Assembly: GCA_028818225.1 (NCBI GenBank)
Contig: JAPPOG010000023.1
Span: forward strand, 1-32,528
Reading direction: 5' to 3'
DNA: 32,528 nt
Source: Gammaproteobacteria bacterium
GTDB taxonomy: Bacteria > Pseudomonadota > Gammaproteobacteria > Pseudomonadales > Pseudohongiellaceae
Positions 15,701 through 24,222 of this stretch are shown here, piece by piece. How positions within the stretch are numbered: the first letter of the stretch is position 1; every line of letters starts with the position of its first letter. Both the position numbers and the translations under genes were made by a program. The notes below the pieces were generated by a model that saw only the letters and a list, made by a program, of their open reading frames with translations, was not told the DNA's origin and did no database searches.

Positions 15701-17594
15701 AGATATGTCGGGTGATGTGTTTGGCAATGGCATGTTGCTGTCGAAGCATATTTGCCTGACGGCCGCTTTCAACCATATGCATATTTTTATCGATCCCAAT
15801 CCGGATTCTGCGCGCAGTTACAGAGAACGGCTACGATTATTCAAGAAGCCGAGATCTAGTTGGGCTGACTATAATCCAAAACTGATTTCAAGAGGTGGGG
15901 GAGTTTTCCCACGTACCGCAAAGTCAATTTCACTGAGCCCTGAGATTAAGGCGCGGTTTGCTATAGGGCAAGACTCAGTAACGCCGGATGAGTTTATTAG
16001 CCTGATACTGCGAAGTCCGGTTGATTTGATCTGGAACGGTGGTATCGGAACCTATATAAAAGCGAGCAATGAAAATCACAGTGATGTTGGTGATAAGGCC
16101 AATGATATGTTACGAGTAAATGGCTCTGACTTGCGATGCAAGATCATCGGCGAAGGAGGAAACCTGGGCCTGACCCAGGCGGCACGTGTTGAATTTGGTT
16201 TACATAAGGGTGTCTCCCTTACAGATTTTATTGATAACTCAGCAGGAGTGGATTGCTCGGATCATGAAGTCAATATAAAAATACTTCTCAACAAGCTGCA
16301 GGCAGATAAACGCTTAAGCACCACTCGTCGTAACAAATTATTGGAGTCTATGACTGGTGATGTTTCCGAATTAGTGCTGGCGAACAATTATAGCCAGGTG
16401 CAAGCCATAGGCATTGCCTATACACAAATGGATATCCGAAATAAAGAATATGCTGATTTAATCAGTTACCTCGAGAAAAATGCTGGTCTCGATCGAGCAT
16501 TGGAGTTTCTACCCAGTGAAGAACAACTGGAAGAGCGGACGGCAAAAGAATTAGATCTAACGCGACCAGAAATCTCGGTGGTCACATCTTATATGAAGAT
16601 GTTTCTGAAAGCGCAACTCACTGATATTGATTACATCGGTGAAGCGTATCTCCTTCCATACCTGTACAGCGCATTCCCCGAAAAACTCGTAAAGTCATAC
16701 GCAAAGGATATTCATGAGCATCCGCTACGTAACGAAATTATAGCGACTCAGTTATCGAACTCAGTGGTAAATCTACTGGGCCCAAGCTTTATTTATCGAA
16801 TGGTTGACTCTACCGCAAGTACTGTGGGAGAGGTGATCAAAGCGACTATTATTGCAAAAGACATTTTTCAGGTTGAAAAGACGTGGAGCCAGATAGAGTC
16901 ATTGGACTATAAGATCGGCGCCGACATTCAAGCGGAAATGATGTCGCGGCTGATTCGATTGGTGCGCCGTGTAACCCGTTGGTTGCTGCGCAATAGAAGA
17001 TCGGAGTTATGTTTCGAAACAGAAGTAACATTTTTTATCCAGAAGATGAGTCAAATGCGACGAATGTTGCCTGGTAAATTACCACCTGACTTCAGGCAGA
17101 TGTTTGAAGAGAAGATGAAATACTTGGTAGAGCATAATGTTTCATTGGGGCTCGCTACCGAAATATGTCGCTGTGATTTCCTGTTTTCTGCGACTAGCTT
17201 TATCGAAATCAGTAAAGACAGTGGAGAACGACTATCGACTGTTGTCGATATCTATTATTCCCTGGGTGAACAACTGCAATTAAATTGGCTAGGCAAGATT
17301 ATTAATCAATTATCAGTAGCCAATTATTGGCAGGCTTTGGCTCGAGAAACTTATCTGGATGATCTGGCATGGCAGCAACGAGCACTAACGTGCAATGTTG
17401 TCAGTTCGAAGCAGGGGTCATCGAATGCGAAGGCTATGGTCAATAACTGGGTCGCAAATAACCAGGAAGTAATAATGAGAACCAGTTCTATGCTTGCGCA
17501 GTTACAGGCAGAATCTCGGCCCGACTATTCCATGTTTTCTGTAGCCCTCCGTGAATTGCTAAACCTCGCTCAGTCTACCGCACATAATAAATAG
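12741..17594 (+). CDS. gdhB: NAD-specific glutamate dehydrogenase, large (180-kDa) class
   Basis: Deaminates glutamate to 2-oxoglutarate and ammonia with NAD; the 180-kDa class is a cytosolic catabolic enzyme known from Streptomyces and from P. aeruginosa GdhB. The product has 1617 residues, the usual length. A long N-terminal part of ACT-like regulatory modules is followed by the catalytic core: [20 protein letters not shown] (about 818-837), the substrate lysine region [12 protein letters not shown] (about 848-859) and the Rossmann part [16 protein letters not shown] (about 984-999), then [13 protein letters not shown]. A helical C-terminal domain closes the protein. The ATG at 12741 is preceded by AGGAGGGGG at good spacing. 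It is monocistronic by appearance and divergent from the bat operon. In P. aeruginosa the enzyme is allosterically controlled by arginine and citrate; the same may hold here, but this is not visible in the sequence. Confidence 0.96.
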   Translation: [1617 protein letters not shown]

Positions 17595-17847
17595 TGTTGA
17601 AACTTCGATGGTCAAACTCAGAGTAGAAACAATCATTGCTATAAAGCACTATACAGGTTTCCATGGTGGTCGGCTCGGAATTCTTTGCGCATCGACAACG
17701 TGCTGACTCAATGTTGAATTCTAGAGGCCTGCAATGGGGAAAATTGTGATTATCGAGTGGGTGTCTGGTAATTTTAAATTGAATTCCGATAGTCAATAGG
17801 ATTTGATTGGCTTGGAACGTGCTATCGAGAATACTAATATCAAAGTA

Positions 17848-18081
17848 ATGAGCACTCTAATCCTATACACCACAGATGGATGTCATCTCTGCGAATTCGC
17901 AGAGCAGATGTTGGCTGAAATTCAGAAAAACAAAGACTTTTTTCTGGAATCCATCGATATTAGCACCGATGAGGCACTAGTTGATTTGTATGGAATAAGA
18001 ATTCCAGTGGTAAAAAATAAAGAAACTAATGAAGAGTTGGGCTGGCCGTTTCAGCCCGACGAGTTGCTTAGCCTATTTTAA
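17848..18081 (+). CDS. Glutaredoxin-like small protein (DUF836 family)
   Basis: A 77-residue protein with a thioredoxin-type fold: LILYTTDGCHLCEFAEQML with the CxxC pair C12/C15, then FFLESIDISTDEALVDLYGIRIPVVKN containing the conserved cis-Pro segment, and WPFQPDELLSLF at the end. It fits DUF836/glutaredoxin-like proteins of 70-90 residues; the redox partner is unknown. The ATG at 17848 is chosen because family members start just before the first beta strand. A longer form from TTG 17803 would add 15 residues unlike the family. No good Shine-Dalgarno site precedes either start. The 253 bp between the gdhB stop and this ATG hold no gene that I can support; there are three GAATTC-containing stretches and weak TTGAAT-like elements only. 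The gene's end overlaps the convergent M15 peptidase gene by 14 bp. Confidence 0.82.
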   Translation: MSTLILYTTDGCHLCEFAEQMLAEIQKNKDFFLESIDISTDEALVDLYGIRIPVVKNKETNEELGWPFQPDELLSLF

Positions 18082-19069
18082 TGTGCCAGGGTTCAAATCT
18101 GACGCCAAACAGATTGTCCGTTGGATAACGAATGTCGACATAACCCAGGCCGGCAATCTTCTTGTACTCTTCTGTAGTAGAAAAATCCGCAGTAAAGTTT
18201 CTTTCACCAAGGCCAATTTTCCCAATGTCAAAATCACCGATACCGTGATAAGAATGACCTGGTGGTGCTAGTGAGCGAGATGCCCTGGATAGATTGCCAT
18301 TGGCTTCAATTGTCTTCGCTAGAAACAAATGCATTTGCTTAACGATTGATCTTACACCTGAGGTGAGTATTACCTCAGCGCCTACATCTCGCTTTATTTG
18401 TTCATACAGATTAAGTGATTCGCCTTTTAACAGATAATGACCCGTATCATCAATCTTGGCTACATCATTACGAGAAATCGATTCAGTAATTTTCTTGCTA
18501 ATTTTTTTTCCAAAGAAGCCATAACGATTCGGATTGGCAAAAAATATTTCTTCAAGAAAGTTTAATTCATCGGTTTCGAAAGCGCCTATGTATGAAAAGT
18601 CACGACCACTTTGTAACATCTCATCAAAACTCATCAGGTTAAAATTTCCATGCCCGATATAGCTTTCTACTCTTCCCAGTCGAGCCGCTGTTTTTAGCAA
18701 AAGCGATTCATAGCGAAGATCCAGGTAAATATCACTGGCAAAAACTGCATCAACGTTGCGAGTTTTTCGCAAATAGCTTTCAACTTGCTGATCGCTCAAG
18801 TCCTCAATAATGATCTTTTCGTTATTGGTAACTTCTATTACCGGTGCTGGTGTTGGAATCCCCCTGGCGGGTTGAGTTGATTCGAGTTCAATAGGGGTAA
18901 GTATGAAGGAATCGGGCGCTGGCCTAACTGGCAATTCTGGGACGGCTGCGGTTATGGCGCTTGGAGTAATCAGCAAATCGCGCTGATTTACTCGCTTCCA
19001 CATGAAATGACCGCCAAACGCAACGGCGCTGGCGGTAAAAAATCCTTCCAGAAATGCTCTCTTATTCAA
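18068..19069 (-). CDS. VanY-like M15 family D-alanyl-D-alanine carboxypeptidase
   Basis: The C-terminal 120 residues carry the zinc-peptidase signature of family M15B: SYHGIGDFD (the SxHxxGxxxD type, first ligands His and Asp) and EPWHIK (Glu and last His ligand), with LTSGVRSIVKQM before them. Such enzymes cut D-Ala-D-Ala or D-Ala-D-Lac ends of peptidoglycan peptides. The N-terminus (MNKRAFLEGFFTASAVAFGG) looks like an export signal or membrane anchor. Residues about 35-200 match no domain that I recognise. The start TTG at 19067-19069 is chosen because AGGA lies 6 bases upstream and the product then begins with a signal-like MNKRAF. The alternative is TTG at 19103-19105 (12 residues longer). 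It lies 80-120 bp downstream of tatD on the same strand and may be co-transcribed. Vancomycin resistance is not implied. Confidence 0.82.
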   Translation of the reverse strand: MNKRAFLEGFFTASAVAFGGHFMWKRVNQRDLLITPSAITAAVPELPVRPAPDSFILTPIELESTQPARGIPTPAPVIEVTNNEKIIIEDLSDQQVESYLRKTRNVDAVFASDIYLDLRYESLLLKTAARLGRVESYIGHGNFNLMSFDEMLQSGRDFSYIGAFETDELNFLEEIFFANPNRYGFFGKKISKKITESISRNDVAKIDDTGHYLLKGESLNLYEQIKRDVGAEVILTSGVRSIVKQMHLFLAKTIEANGNLSRASRSLAPPGHSYHGIGDFDIGKIGLGERNFTADFSTTEEYKKIAGLGYVDIRYPTDNLFGVRFEPWHIKIG

Positions 19070-19185
19070 TGCCTGTCCTGCCGCAAGGTTCAGCGAAACA
19101 CTCAAGGGCCATAAAATATATCAAAAAGCTCAAAAATGTTTAATACATCGAATAAAGTTAGTTATAAAAAGCCCGATATTGTCCG

Positions 19186-19983
19186 TTATAGGCCCTCTGG
19201 CAGGCGGAATAGTAATTTTGCGTTAGTACTGGTCTGCTCAATTATTTTTTCCAATGGGTTATCGGTGTGGGAAGCTATAGTTCTGGCGACTTCGATTAAG
19301 TGTGCAGGCTCGTTGCGACGCGATTTGGGTTTGGGTTTCAGGCTGCGTGGGAGGAGGTAGGGAGCATCAGTTTCGATTAATAATCTTTCCAGTGGAATAT
19401 ACTTAACCGCTTGTTGTAAATCTTGACCACGCCGCTCATCACAAATCCATCCTGTAATTCCAATATGCATATCTAAATCCAGATAGTCCCGCAGAGCATC
19501 GACTGTGTCGGTAAAACAGTGCACAACACCGCCAATAACCTCAGATCTGTATTGCCTTAACAGCGCCAGAAAATCGGCATGAGCATCGCGCTGATGTAAA
19601 AATAGTGGTTTGTTTATTTTCGTAGCGAGCATTAAGTGGTGTTCGAATACTCGAAGCTGGTCTGCTCGGGGGGAGTAATTTCGATTAAAATCCAAGCCTG
19701 TTTCCCCGATTGCCACCACTTGATCCTTGTTAGTTAATACTTCTGCTTCCTGTAACAGCTCGATAGTCACATTTGCTGCTATGTGAGGGTGAAAGCCGAC
19801 TGTGGCACTGAAAAACTGCGGACGTTCCTTTGCCATTAGCTGCGCTGCTTTGCTGGTGGCTAAATCGGTTCCAGTTAGAATGATATGGCCAAGATTGGCT
19901 TTTTTAGCATTGGCGATAACCTGCTCGAAATCATTCTCAAAAGATTGATGGGTAAGGTTTGCGCCGATATCAATAAGCTGCAT
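19186..19983 (-). CDS. tatD: TatD family metal-dependent deoxyribonuclease
   Basis: The 265-residue protein begins MQLIDIGANLTHQSF, the form seen in TatD proper (DIGxNL instead of the HxH of the YcfH/YjjV paralogues). Further metal-site motifs are AIGETGLDFNRNYSP, LFLHQRDAHADF, GVVHCFTDT and IETDAPYLLPRSLKPK. TatD is a 3'-5' exonuclease active on single-stranded DNA and implicated in DNA repair after oxidative damage; it is not part of the Tat export machinery. E. coli TatD has 260 residues. The ATG at 19981-19983 is preferred to the upstream TTG (20014-20016), which would add 11 residues not found in the family. It is divergent from the aminotransferase gene, with 124 bp between the ATGs. 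Confidence 0.92.
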   Translation of the reverse strand: MQLIDIGANLTHQSFENDFEQVIANAKKANLGHIILTGTDLATSKAAQLMAKERPQFFSATVGFHPHIAANVTIELLQEAEVLTNKDQVVAIGETGLDFNRNYSPRADQLRVFEHHLMLATKINKPLFLHQRDAHADFLALLRQYRSEVIGGVVHCFTDTVDALRDYLDLDMHIGITGWICDERRGQDLQQAVKYIPLERLLIETDAPYLLPRSLKPKPKSRRNEPAHLIEVARTIASHTDNPLEKIIEQTSTNAKLLFRLPEGL

Positions 19984-20070
19984 TTTGAAAAATACTGGTA
20001 TTCCCAGGAAAGCCAATGAGTCTATCGCATGGTATTGCCTGGCGCTATATGCAAGCGGGGTGCCTAGCTA

Positions 20071-20098
20071 TTGACTTACGAATGCCGGATAATATGAA
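20071..20098 (+). promoter_or_regulatory. Candidate sigma-70 promoter of the aminotransferase gene
   Basis: TTGACT (20071-20076) and TATGAA (20093-20098) with 16 bp between. Transcription would begin near 20105, so the ATG at 20108 would be almost leaderless, while the GTG at 20141 would get a normal leader. It overlaps the left end of the 12-bp palindrome at 20098-20109. Prediction by eye only. Confidence 0.35.
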
Positions 20099-20109
20099 TG
20101 CATATGCAT
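20098..20109. repeat. Perfect 12-bp palindrome ATGCATATGCAT at the aminotransferase start
   Basis: ATGCATATGCAT is its own reverse complement. It lies between the candidate -10 and the first possible start codon (ATG 20108-20110, whose first two bases it includes). This is a good place for a repressor, but no known operator matches it with confidence. A chance occurrence in AT-rich DNA is possible. Confidence 0.35.
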
Positions 20110-21175
20110 GATCGCGCAGGATTTAATTTTGGACGCTAAAGTGAATAAGAAAGCGCTCAATTGGGCTGAACTGGGATTTCAATACATTAAGACGGATTAT
20201 CGGTTTGCTGCCACTCATGAAAATGGAGAATGGGGCAAAGGGCAGCTGCTTGCAGATGAAGTTATCTCTATTCACGAAGGCGCTCCGTCTTTGCATTATG
20301 CCCAACAGTGCTTCGAAGGCATGAAAGCTCAAACTGCTGAGGATGGCAGAATATTACTTTTCAGGCCCGAATTGAATTGCGAACGAATGAGGCGTACGGC
20401 GCCACGTTTACTAATGCCTGAGATCCCCGAGGAATTGTTCATGCAAGCCATCGAGGAAACTGTGCGCGCCAACTATGCCTGGATTCCACCGTTTGGTTCC
20501 GGTGCGTCTTTATACATACGGCCAATGCTAATTGGTGTTGGAGAAAACCTTGGTTTGAATCCGGCACAGCAGTATGAGTTTAGAGTTTTTGTATCACCGG
20601 TCGGCCCCTATTATAAAGAAGCAGGACTTGCCGTAATTAGCCTGGCGGTTTCCGAGATCGATAGAGCTGCTCCCAACGGTACCGGTAGCTTTAAGGCTGG
20701 TGCCAATTATGCTGGAGGTTTATTGGCTACACGCAAGGCGAAAGAATTGGGGGCTAACGAAGCGCTATATCTCGATGCGGCGGAGCATCGTTATATTGAT
20801 GAAGCGGGATCCGCCAATATCGTCATAGCCACAAAAAGTGGTAAGTTTATAACGCCGTCATCCAATGCGATTCTCCCAAGTATAACGCGGCGATCGATTA
20901 TGGATTTAGCGAGTAAGCACTTGGATATGGTGACTGAAGAGCGACCTATCGATCTGCGCGCGGAGTTCGATGACTTTGATGAGATGGGTGCCTGCGGTAC
21001 AGCAGCTGTTCTTTCTCCGGTTGGAAAGATTTGGTTTGATGATGAGTGGCATAAGATTTTTCAGGATGGACAAACCGTGGGACCAATAATGCAAGAGCTC
21101 TATGACCTTCTTGTTGGAATTCAAAAAGGCGAGCTAGCTGATGAATTTGGCTGGTTGCATGAAGTTGATATCTAG
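20108..21175 (+). CDS. ilvE: Branched-chain-amino-acid aminotransferase (class IV, PLP)
   Basis: Transfers the amino group between glutamate and the 2-oxo acids of valine, leucine and isoleucine. The 355-residue product follows the longer BCAT type (type II): LGFQYIKTDYRF at the start, LHYAQQCFEGMKA, SLYIRPMLIGVGENLG, the PLP lysine K196 in GSFKAGANYAGGL, DEAGSANIV, LPSITRRSI and GACGTAAVLSPVG. The start is uncertain. ATG 20108 has no Shine-Dalgarno site and lies at the predicted transcription start. GTG 20141 (giving MNKKALNWAELGF) follows GGA by 7 bases and fits the family's usual beginning. The gene stands alone, divergent from tatD. No leader peptide rich in branched-chain codons was found upstream, so classical ilv attenuation is not indicated. 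Confidence 0.93.
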   Translation: MIAQDLILDAKVNKKALNWAELGFQYIKTDYRFAATHENGEWGKGQLLADEVISIHEGAPSLHYAQQCFEGMKAQTAEDGRILLFRPELNCERMRRTAPRLLMPEIPEELFMQAIEETVRANYAWIPPFGSGASLYIRPMLIGVGENLGLNPAQQYEFRVFVSPVGPYYKEAGLAVISLAVSEIDRAAPNGTGSFKAGANYAGGLLATRKAKELGANEALYLDAAEHRYIDEAGSANIVIATKSGKFITPSSNAILPSITRRSIMDLASKHLDMVTEERPIDLRAEFDDFDEMGACGTAAVLSPVGKIWFDDEWHKIFQDGQTVGPIMQELYDLLVGIQKGELADEFGWLHEVDI

Positions 21176-21532
21176 TAAACAGACTGCCTCACCGAACTGC
21201 TAACACCTTTAATTTGACTCTAAAAGTGCCGGGTAGCACACTAAGCTACCATTGCTGCTTAGCGCATAGAATCTAGTCATTTTTGCTTTTTACCAACCGC
21301 AGTTTAAGACTAATTATCCAAATCAGAAGTAGCTAATCGTCACTTTAAAATCAGGCATGAAAAAATTGAATGGGTGACAATTTGCATGATGGTCTTTCAT
21401 ATTTGTCCTACACTTTTTTTAAGAGAAAACTTGACCGATTGGAATCTTGCCCTTATATATGTGCGCTGCTCGCAGTAGCAGAATTTGGTTTTGATCATAT
21501 TTTGGGCATAGAAATCGGATTAACTAAGCTAA
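21176..21532. other. 357-bp non-coding gap between ilvE and topA with two overlapping hairpins
   Basis: No gene can be supported here. Near the left end, GGTAGC (21232-21237) pairs with GCTACC (21245-21250), and CTAAGC (21241-21246) pairs with GCTTAG (21257-21262). The two stems share bases, so only one can form. A T-rich run (21279-21291) follows about 17 nt after the second stem, so this may be a poor terminator for ilvE. The middle part is AT-rich without clear structure; the right part holds the topA promoter. Confidence 0.4.
21431..21459 (+). promoter_or_regulatory. Candidate sigma-70 promoter of topA
   Basis: TTGACC (21431-21436), 17 bp, TATATA (21454-21459). Transcription would start near 21466, leaving a leader of about 67 nt before the ATG at 21533. 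The spacing is ideal and both hexamers are near consensus. topA promoters in E. coli respond to supercoiling; the GC content just after the -10 (GTGCGCTGC) would suit such control, which is inference. Confidence 0.5.
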
Positions 21533-24196
21533 ATGTCTAAATCGTTAGTAATTGTAGAGTCACCCGCGAAAGCCAAGACTATTAATAAGTACTTGGGACC
21601 TGAGTTCGTAGTTAAATCCAGCGTAGGCCATATTCGTGATCTGCCAACCAGTGGAAATGGCAAGACCATTGATACCAAAGCCCGCGCTGCTGCTGCCGCT
21701 ATTACCCGCAAGATGAAGCCCGAGGAAAAAATTGTTTACAAGGAAAAGAAGAAAAAACAACAACTTGTAAGCCGAATGGGCGTAGATCCTGATAAGGACT
21801 GGAAAGCCAATTACCAGATTCTCCCGGGTAAGGAAAAAGTCGTTGCCGAGCTGAAGAAACTGGCAAAAAATGCGGAAAACATTTACCTCGCTACGGATTT
21901 GGACAGGGAAGGTGAGGCTATCGCCTGGCACCTGAAAGAATCCATTGGCGGCGATCCCGATCGCTACAAGCGCGTTGTATTTAATGAAATCACCAAGCGG
22001 GCTATTGAAGATGCGTTTTCTGAGCCAGGCGAAGTGGACATGCGCTACGTTGAAGCGCAACAGGCCAGGAGGTTTCTCGATCGCGTAGTAGGATTCATGG
22101 TATCTCCATTGCTGTGGGCTAAAGTGGCCCGTGGTCTCTCGGCGGGGAGGGTTCAATCCGTTGCAGTGCGCCTGGTAGTGGAGCGTGAAAGGGAAATTCG
22201 TGCGTTTATACCTGAAGAATACTGGGAGGTATTTGCCAATCTGGAAACAGCTGACAACGAAAAACTTCGTTGCCAGGTTATAAAAGAAGAAGGAAAGAAT
22301 TTTCGCCCTAATAATAAAGCGGATACTGATACGGCACTGGGCATACTCGAAGCATCGCAATTCACGGTATTGAAAAGGGAGGATCGGCCAACTTCTTCGA
22401 AGTCGAGGCCACCACTTATTACCTCGACTTTGCAACAGGCGGCCAGCACAAGGCTGGGATTCGGTGTTAAGAAAACCATGCTAATGGCTCAACGACTGTA
22501 TGAAGCTGGTTATATAACCTATATGCGCACAGACTCCACTCACCTGAGCGATGATGCGATTTCAATGTGCCGTGACTATATTAAGAATAACTTCGGTGAT
22601 AAATATCTGCCGGAGAAACCCCGCTATTACAGCTCAAAGGAAGGCGCTCAGGAAGCTCACGAGGCCATTCGGCCTTCAGATGTAAAAGTAGAGGCTGATA
22701 AGCTAATGGGTATGGAGCCGGATGCGGTGAGGCTTTATACCTTGATCTGGCAGTTTTTCGTGGCCTGTCAAATGCCTCCAGCAAAGTATTTAAGCAGTAG
22801 TATAACTGTCGCTGCAGATAGGTATGAATTGCGCACCAAGGGTCGCATTATGCAGTTCGATGGTTATCTCAAGGTTATGCAATCTAAAGAAGAAGATGTC
22901 GTACTTCCTGATTTGGCGGATGGACAGGTATTGAGTCTGAAGCAGCTGGAACCGTTTCAGAACTTTACGAAACCGCCAGCCCGTTTTACTGAGGCCAGCC
23001 TGGTAAAGGAGTTGGAGAAAAAGGATATAGGTCGTCCTTCCACTTATGCTTCCATTATTTCCACAATTCAGGATCGCGGTTACGTGAAAGTGGAGAACAA
23101 GCGGTTCTACGCGCTGAAGATGGGAGACATCGTGGCAGAGCGATTACAAGAAAGTTTCAGTGATCTGATGGATTATGACTTCACAGCTAAGATGGAGGAT
23201 TCTCTGGATGAGGTTGCCTCGGGTGACAGGGATTGGAAGAATCTGCTCAACGATTTTTATGACGGATTTACCAGTCAGTTAGCCGCGGCAGAAGCGAAAG
23301 ACGGCGGTATGCGTACTAATGATCCAACTGATACGGATATCCCCTGTCCTCAGTGCGGGCGCAATATGCAAATTCGCACAGCATCAACCGGTGTTTTTCT
23401 TGGCTGTTCAGGTTATTCCTTGCCTCCCAAAGAGCGCTGCAAAAGCACTTTGAATTTGACTCCTGGTGAAGAAGCAATACGCACCGATACAGCGGAAGAG
23501 GCGGAAGAACAGGAAAATATCCAGCTTCGCAGCAAGCATCGCTGCAAGATCTGTAATACTGCTATGGATGCCTATCTAATTGATGAAAAACGTAAGCTGC
23601 ATGTGTGTGGCAACAATCCTGATTGTGTTGGGTTTGAAGTCGAGCATGGAGAATTCAAGATTCGTGGTTATGATGGCCCGGTTATAGAATGCGATAAATG
23701 TGGGGCCGATATGCAATTGAAGACAGGACGCTTCGGTAAGTATTTTGGCTGCAGTAGTGAGGAGTGCAAAAATACCCGCAAATTATTGCGAAATGGCGAG
23801 CCAGCTCCACCGAAAATGGATCCGGTTGATATGCCGGAATTGGCCTGTGAGACCGTAGAGGATAATTACGTATTGCGTGATGGTGCGTCTGGGCTGTTTT
23901 TGGCAGCGAGCAAGTTTCCCCGAAACAGGGAAACCCGGGCTCCTTATGTAGAAGAATTATTACCTCATAAGGATGAAATAGATCCAAAATATTCTTATCT
24001 TTTTGATGCGCCCACAGAAGATGACAAAGGCAATAAATCGTTGTTGCGTTATAGCCGAAAGACAAAAGAACAATATGTGCAGACGGAAGTAGACAAGAAA
24101 GCAACCGGCTGGAAAGCTTTTTATCGCGATGGTAGATGGGAAATTACCAAACCCGCGAAAAAGAAAGCAGCAAAGAAAAAGGCCAGGAAAAAGTAA
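21533..24196 (+). CDS. topA: DNA topoisomerase I
   Basis: Relaxes negative supercoils through a 5'-phosphotyrosine intermediate. The 887-residue product has the TOPRIM domain ([19 protein letters not shown] at the start, [17 protein letters not shown] near 115-131), the active-site Tyr330 in [10 protein letters not shown], and the conserved [19 protein letters not shown]. Three C4 zinc-finger modules follow: CPQCGRNMQ with a late Cys pair, CKICNTAMD with CGNNPDC, and CDKCGADMQ with CSSEEC. The tail is lysine-rich ([12 protein letters not shown]), as in many proteobacterial TopA proteins. E. coli TopA has 865 residues. The lysine-rich loop after residue 60 is also seen in pseudomonad TopA and is not unusual. 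It has its own promoter and is convergent with lexA, with only 26 bp between the stop codons. Confidence 0.97.
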   Translation: MSKSLVIVESPAKAKTINKYLGPEFVVKSSVGHIRDLPTSGNGKTIDTKARAAAAAITRKMKPEEKIVYKEKKKKQQLVSRMGVDPDKDWKANYQILPGKEKVVAELKKLAKNAENIYLATDLDREGEAIAWHLKESIGGDPDRYKRVVFNEITKRAIEDAFSEPGEVDMRYVEAQQARRFLDRVVGFMVSPLLWAKVARGLSAGRVQSVAVRLVVEREREIRAFIPEEYWEVFANLETADNEKLRCQVIKEEGKNFRPNNKADTDTALGILEASQFTVLKREDRPTSSKSRPPLITSTLQQAASTRLGFGVKKTMLMAQRLYEAGYITYMRTDSTHLSDDAISMCRDYIKNNFGDKYLPEKPRYYSSKEGAQEAHEAIRPSDVKVEADKLMGMEPDAVRLYTLIWQFFVACQMPPAKYLSSSITVAADRYELRTKGRIMQFDGYLKVMQSKEEDVVLPDLADGQVLSLKQLEPFQNFTKPPARFTEASLVKELEKKDIGRPSTYASIISTIQDRGYVKVENKRFYALKMGDIVAERLQESFSDLMDYDFTAKMEDSLDEVASGDRDWKNLLNDFYDGFTSQLAAAEAKDGGMRTNDPTDTDIPCPQCGRNMQIRTASTGVFLGCSGYSLPPKERCKSTLNLTPGEEAIRTDTAEEAEEQENIQLRSKHRCKICNTAMDAYLIDEKRKLHVCGNNPDCVGFEVEHGEFKIRGYDGPVIECDKCGADMQLKTGRFGKYFGCSSEECKNTRKLLRNGEPAPPKMDPVDMPELACETVEDNYVLRDGASGLFLAASKFPRNRETRAPYVEELLPHKDEIDPKYSYLFDAPTEDDKGNKSLLRYSRKTKEQYVQTEVDKKATGWKAFYRDGRWEITKPAKKKAAKKKARKK

Positions 24197-24222
24197 AATT
24201 TGCCGTTACATGCGTGATCTAC

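Noticed and set aside
17670..17790. Three GAATTC sites in the gdhB-glutaredoxin gap as a repeat element
   Set aside because: Their flanks do not match beyond one or two bases and the spacing is irregular; likely chance.
17575..17796. Minus-strand open frame of 73 codons in the gap after gdhB
   Set aside because: Composition is not protein-like, no Shine-Dalgarno site, overlaps the gdhB end, and no recognisable motif.
21700..21790. Lysine-rich stretch in TopA as a lineage-specific insertion
   Set aside because: A similar charged loop with [12 protein letters not shown] sequence is found in other gammaproteobacterial TopA proteins.
21560..22435. Long antisense open frame (291 codons) inside topA
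   Set aside because: It lies fully opposite a highly conserved gene and its translation is a low-sense mix of aromatic residues and arginines; a codon-bias shadow.
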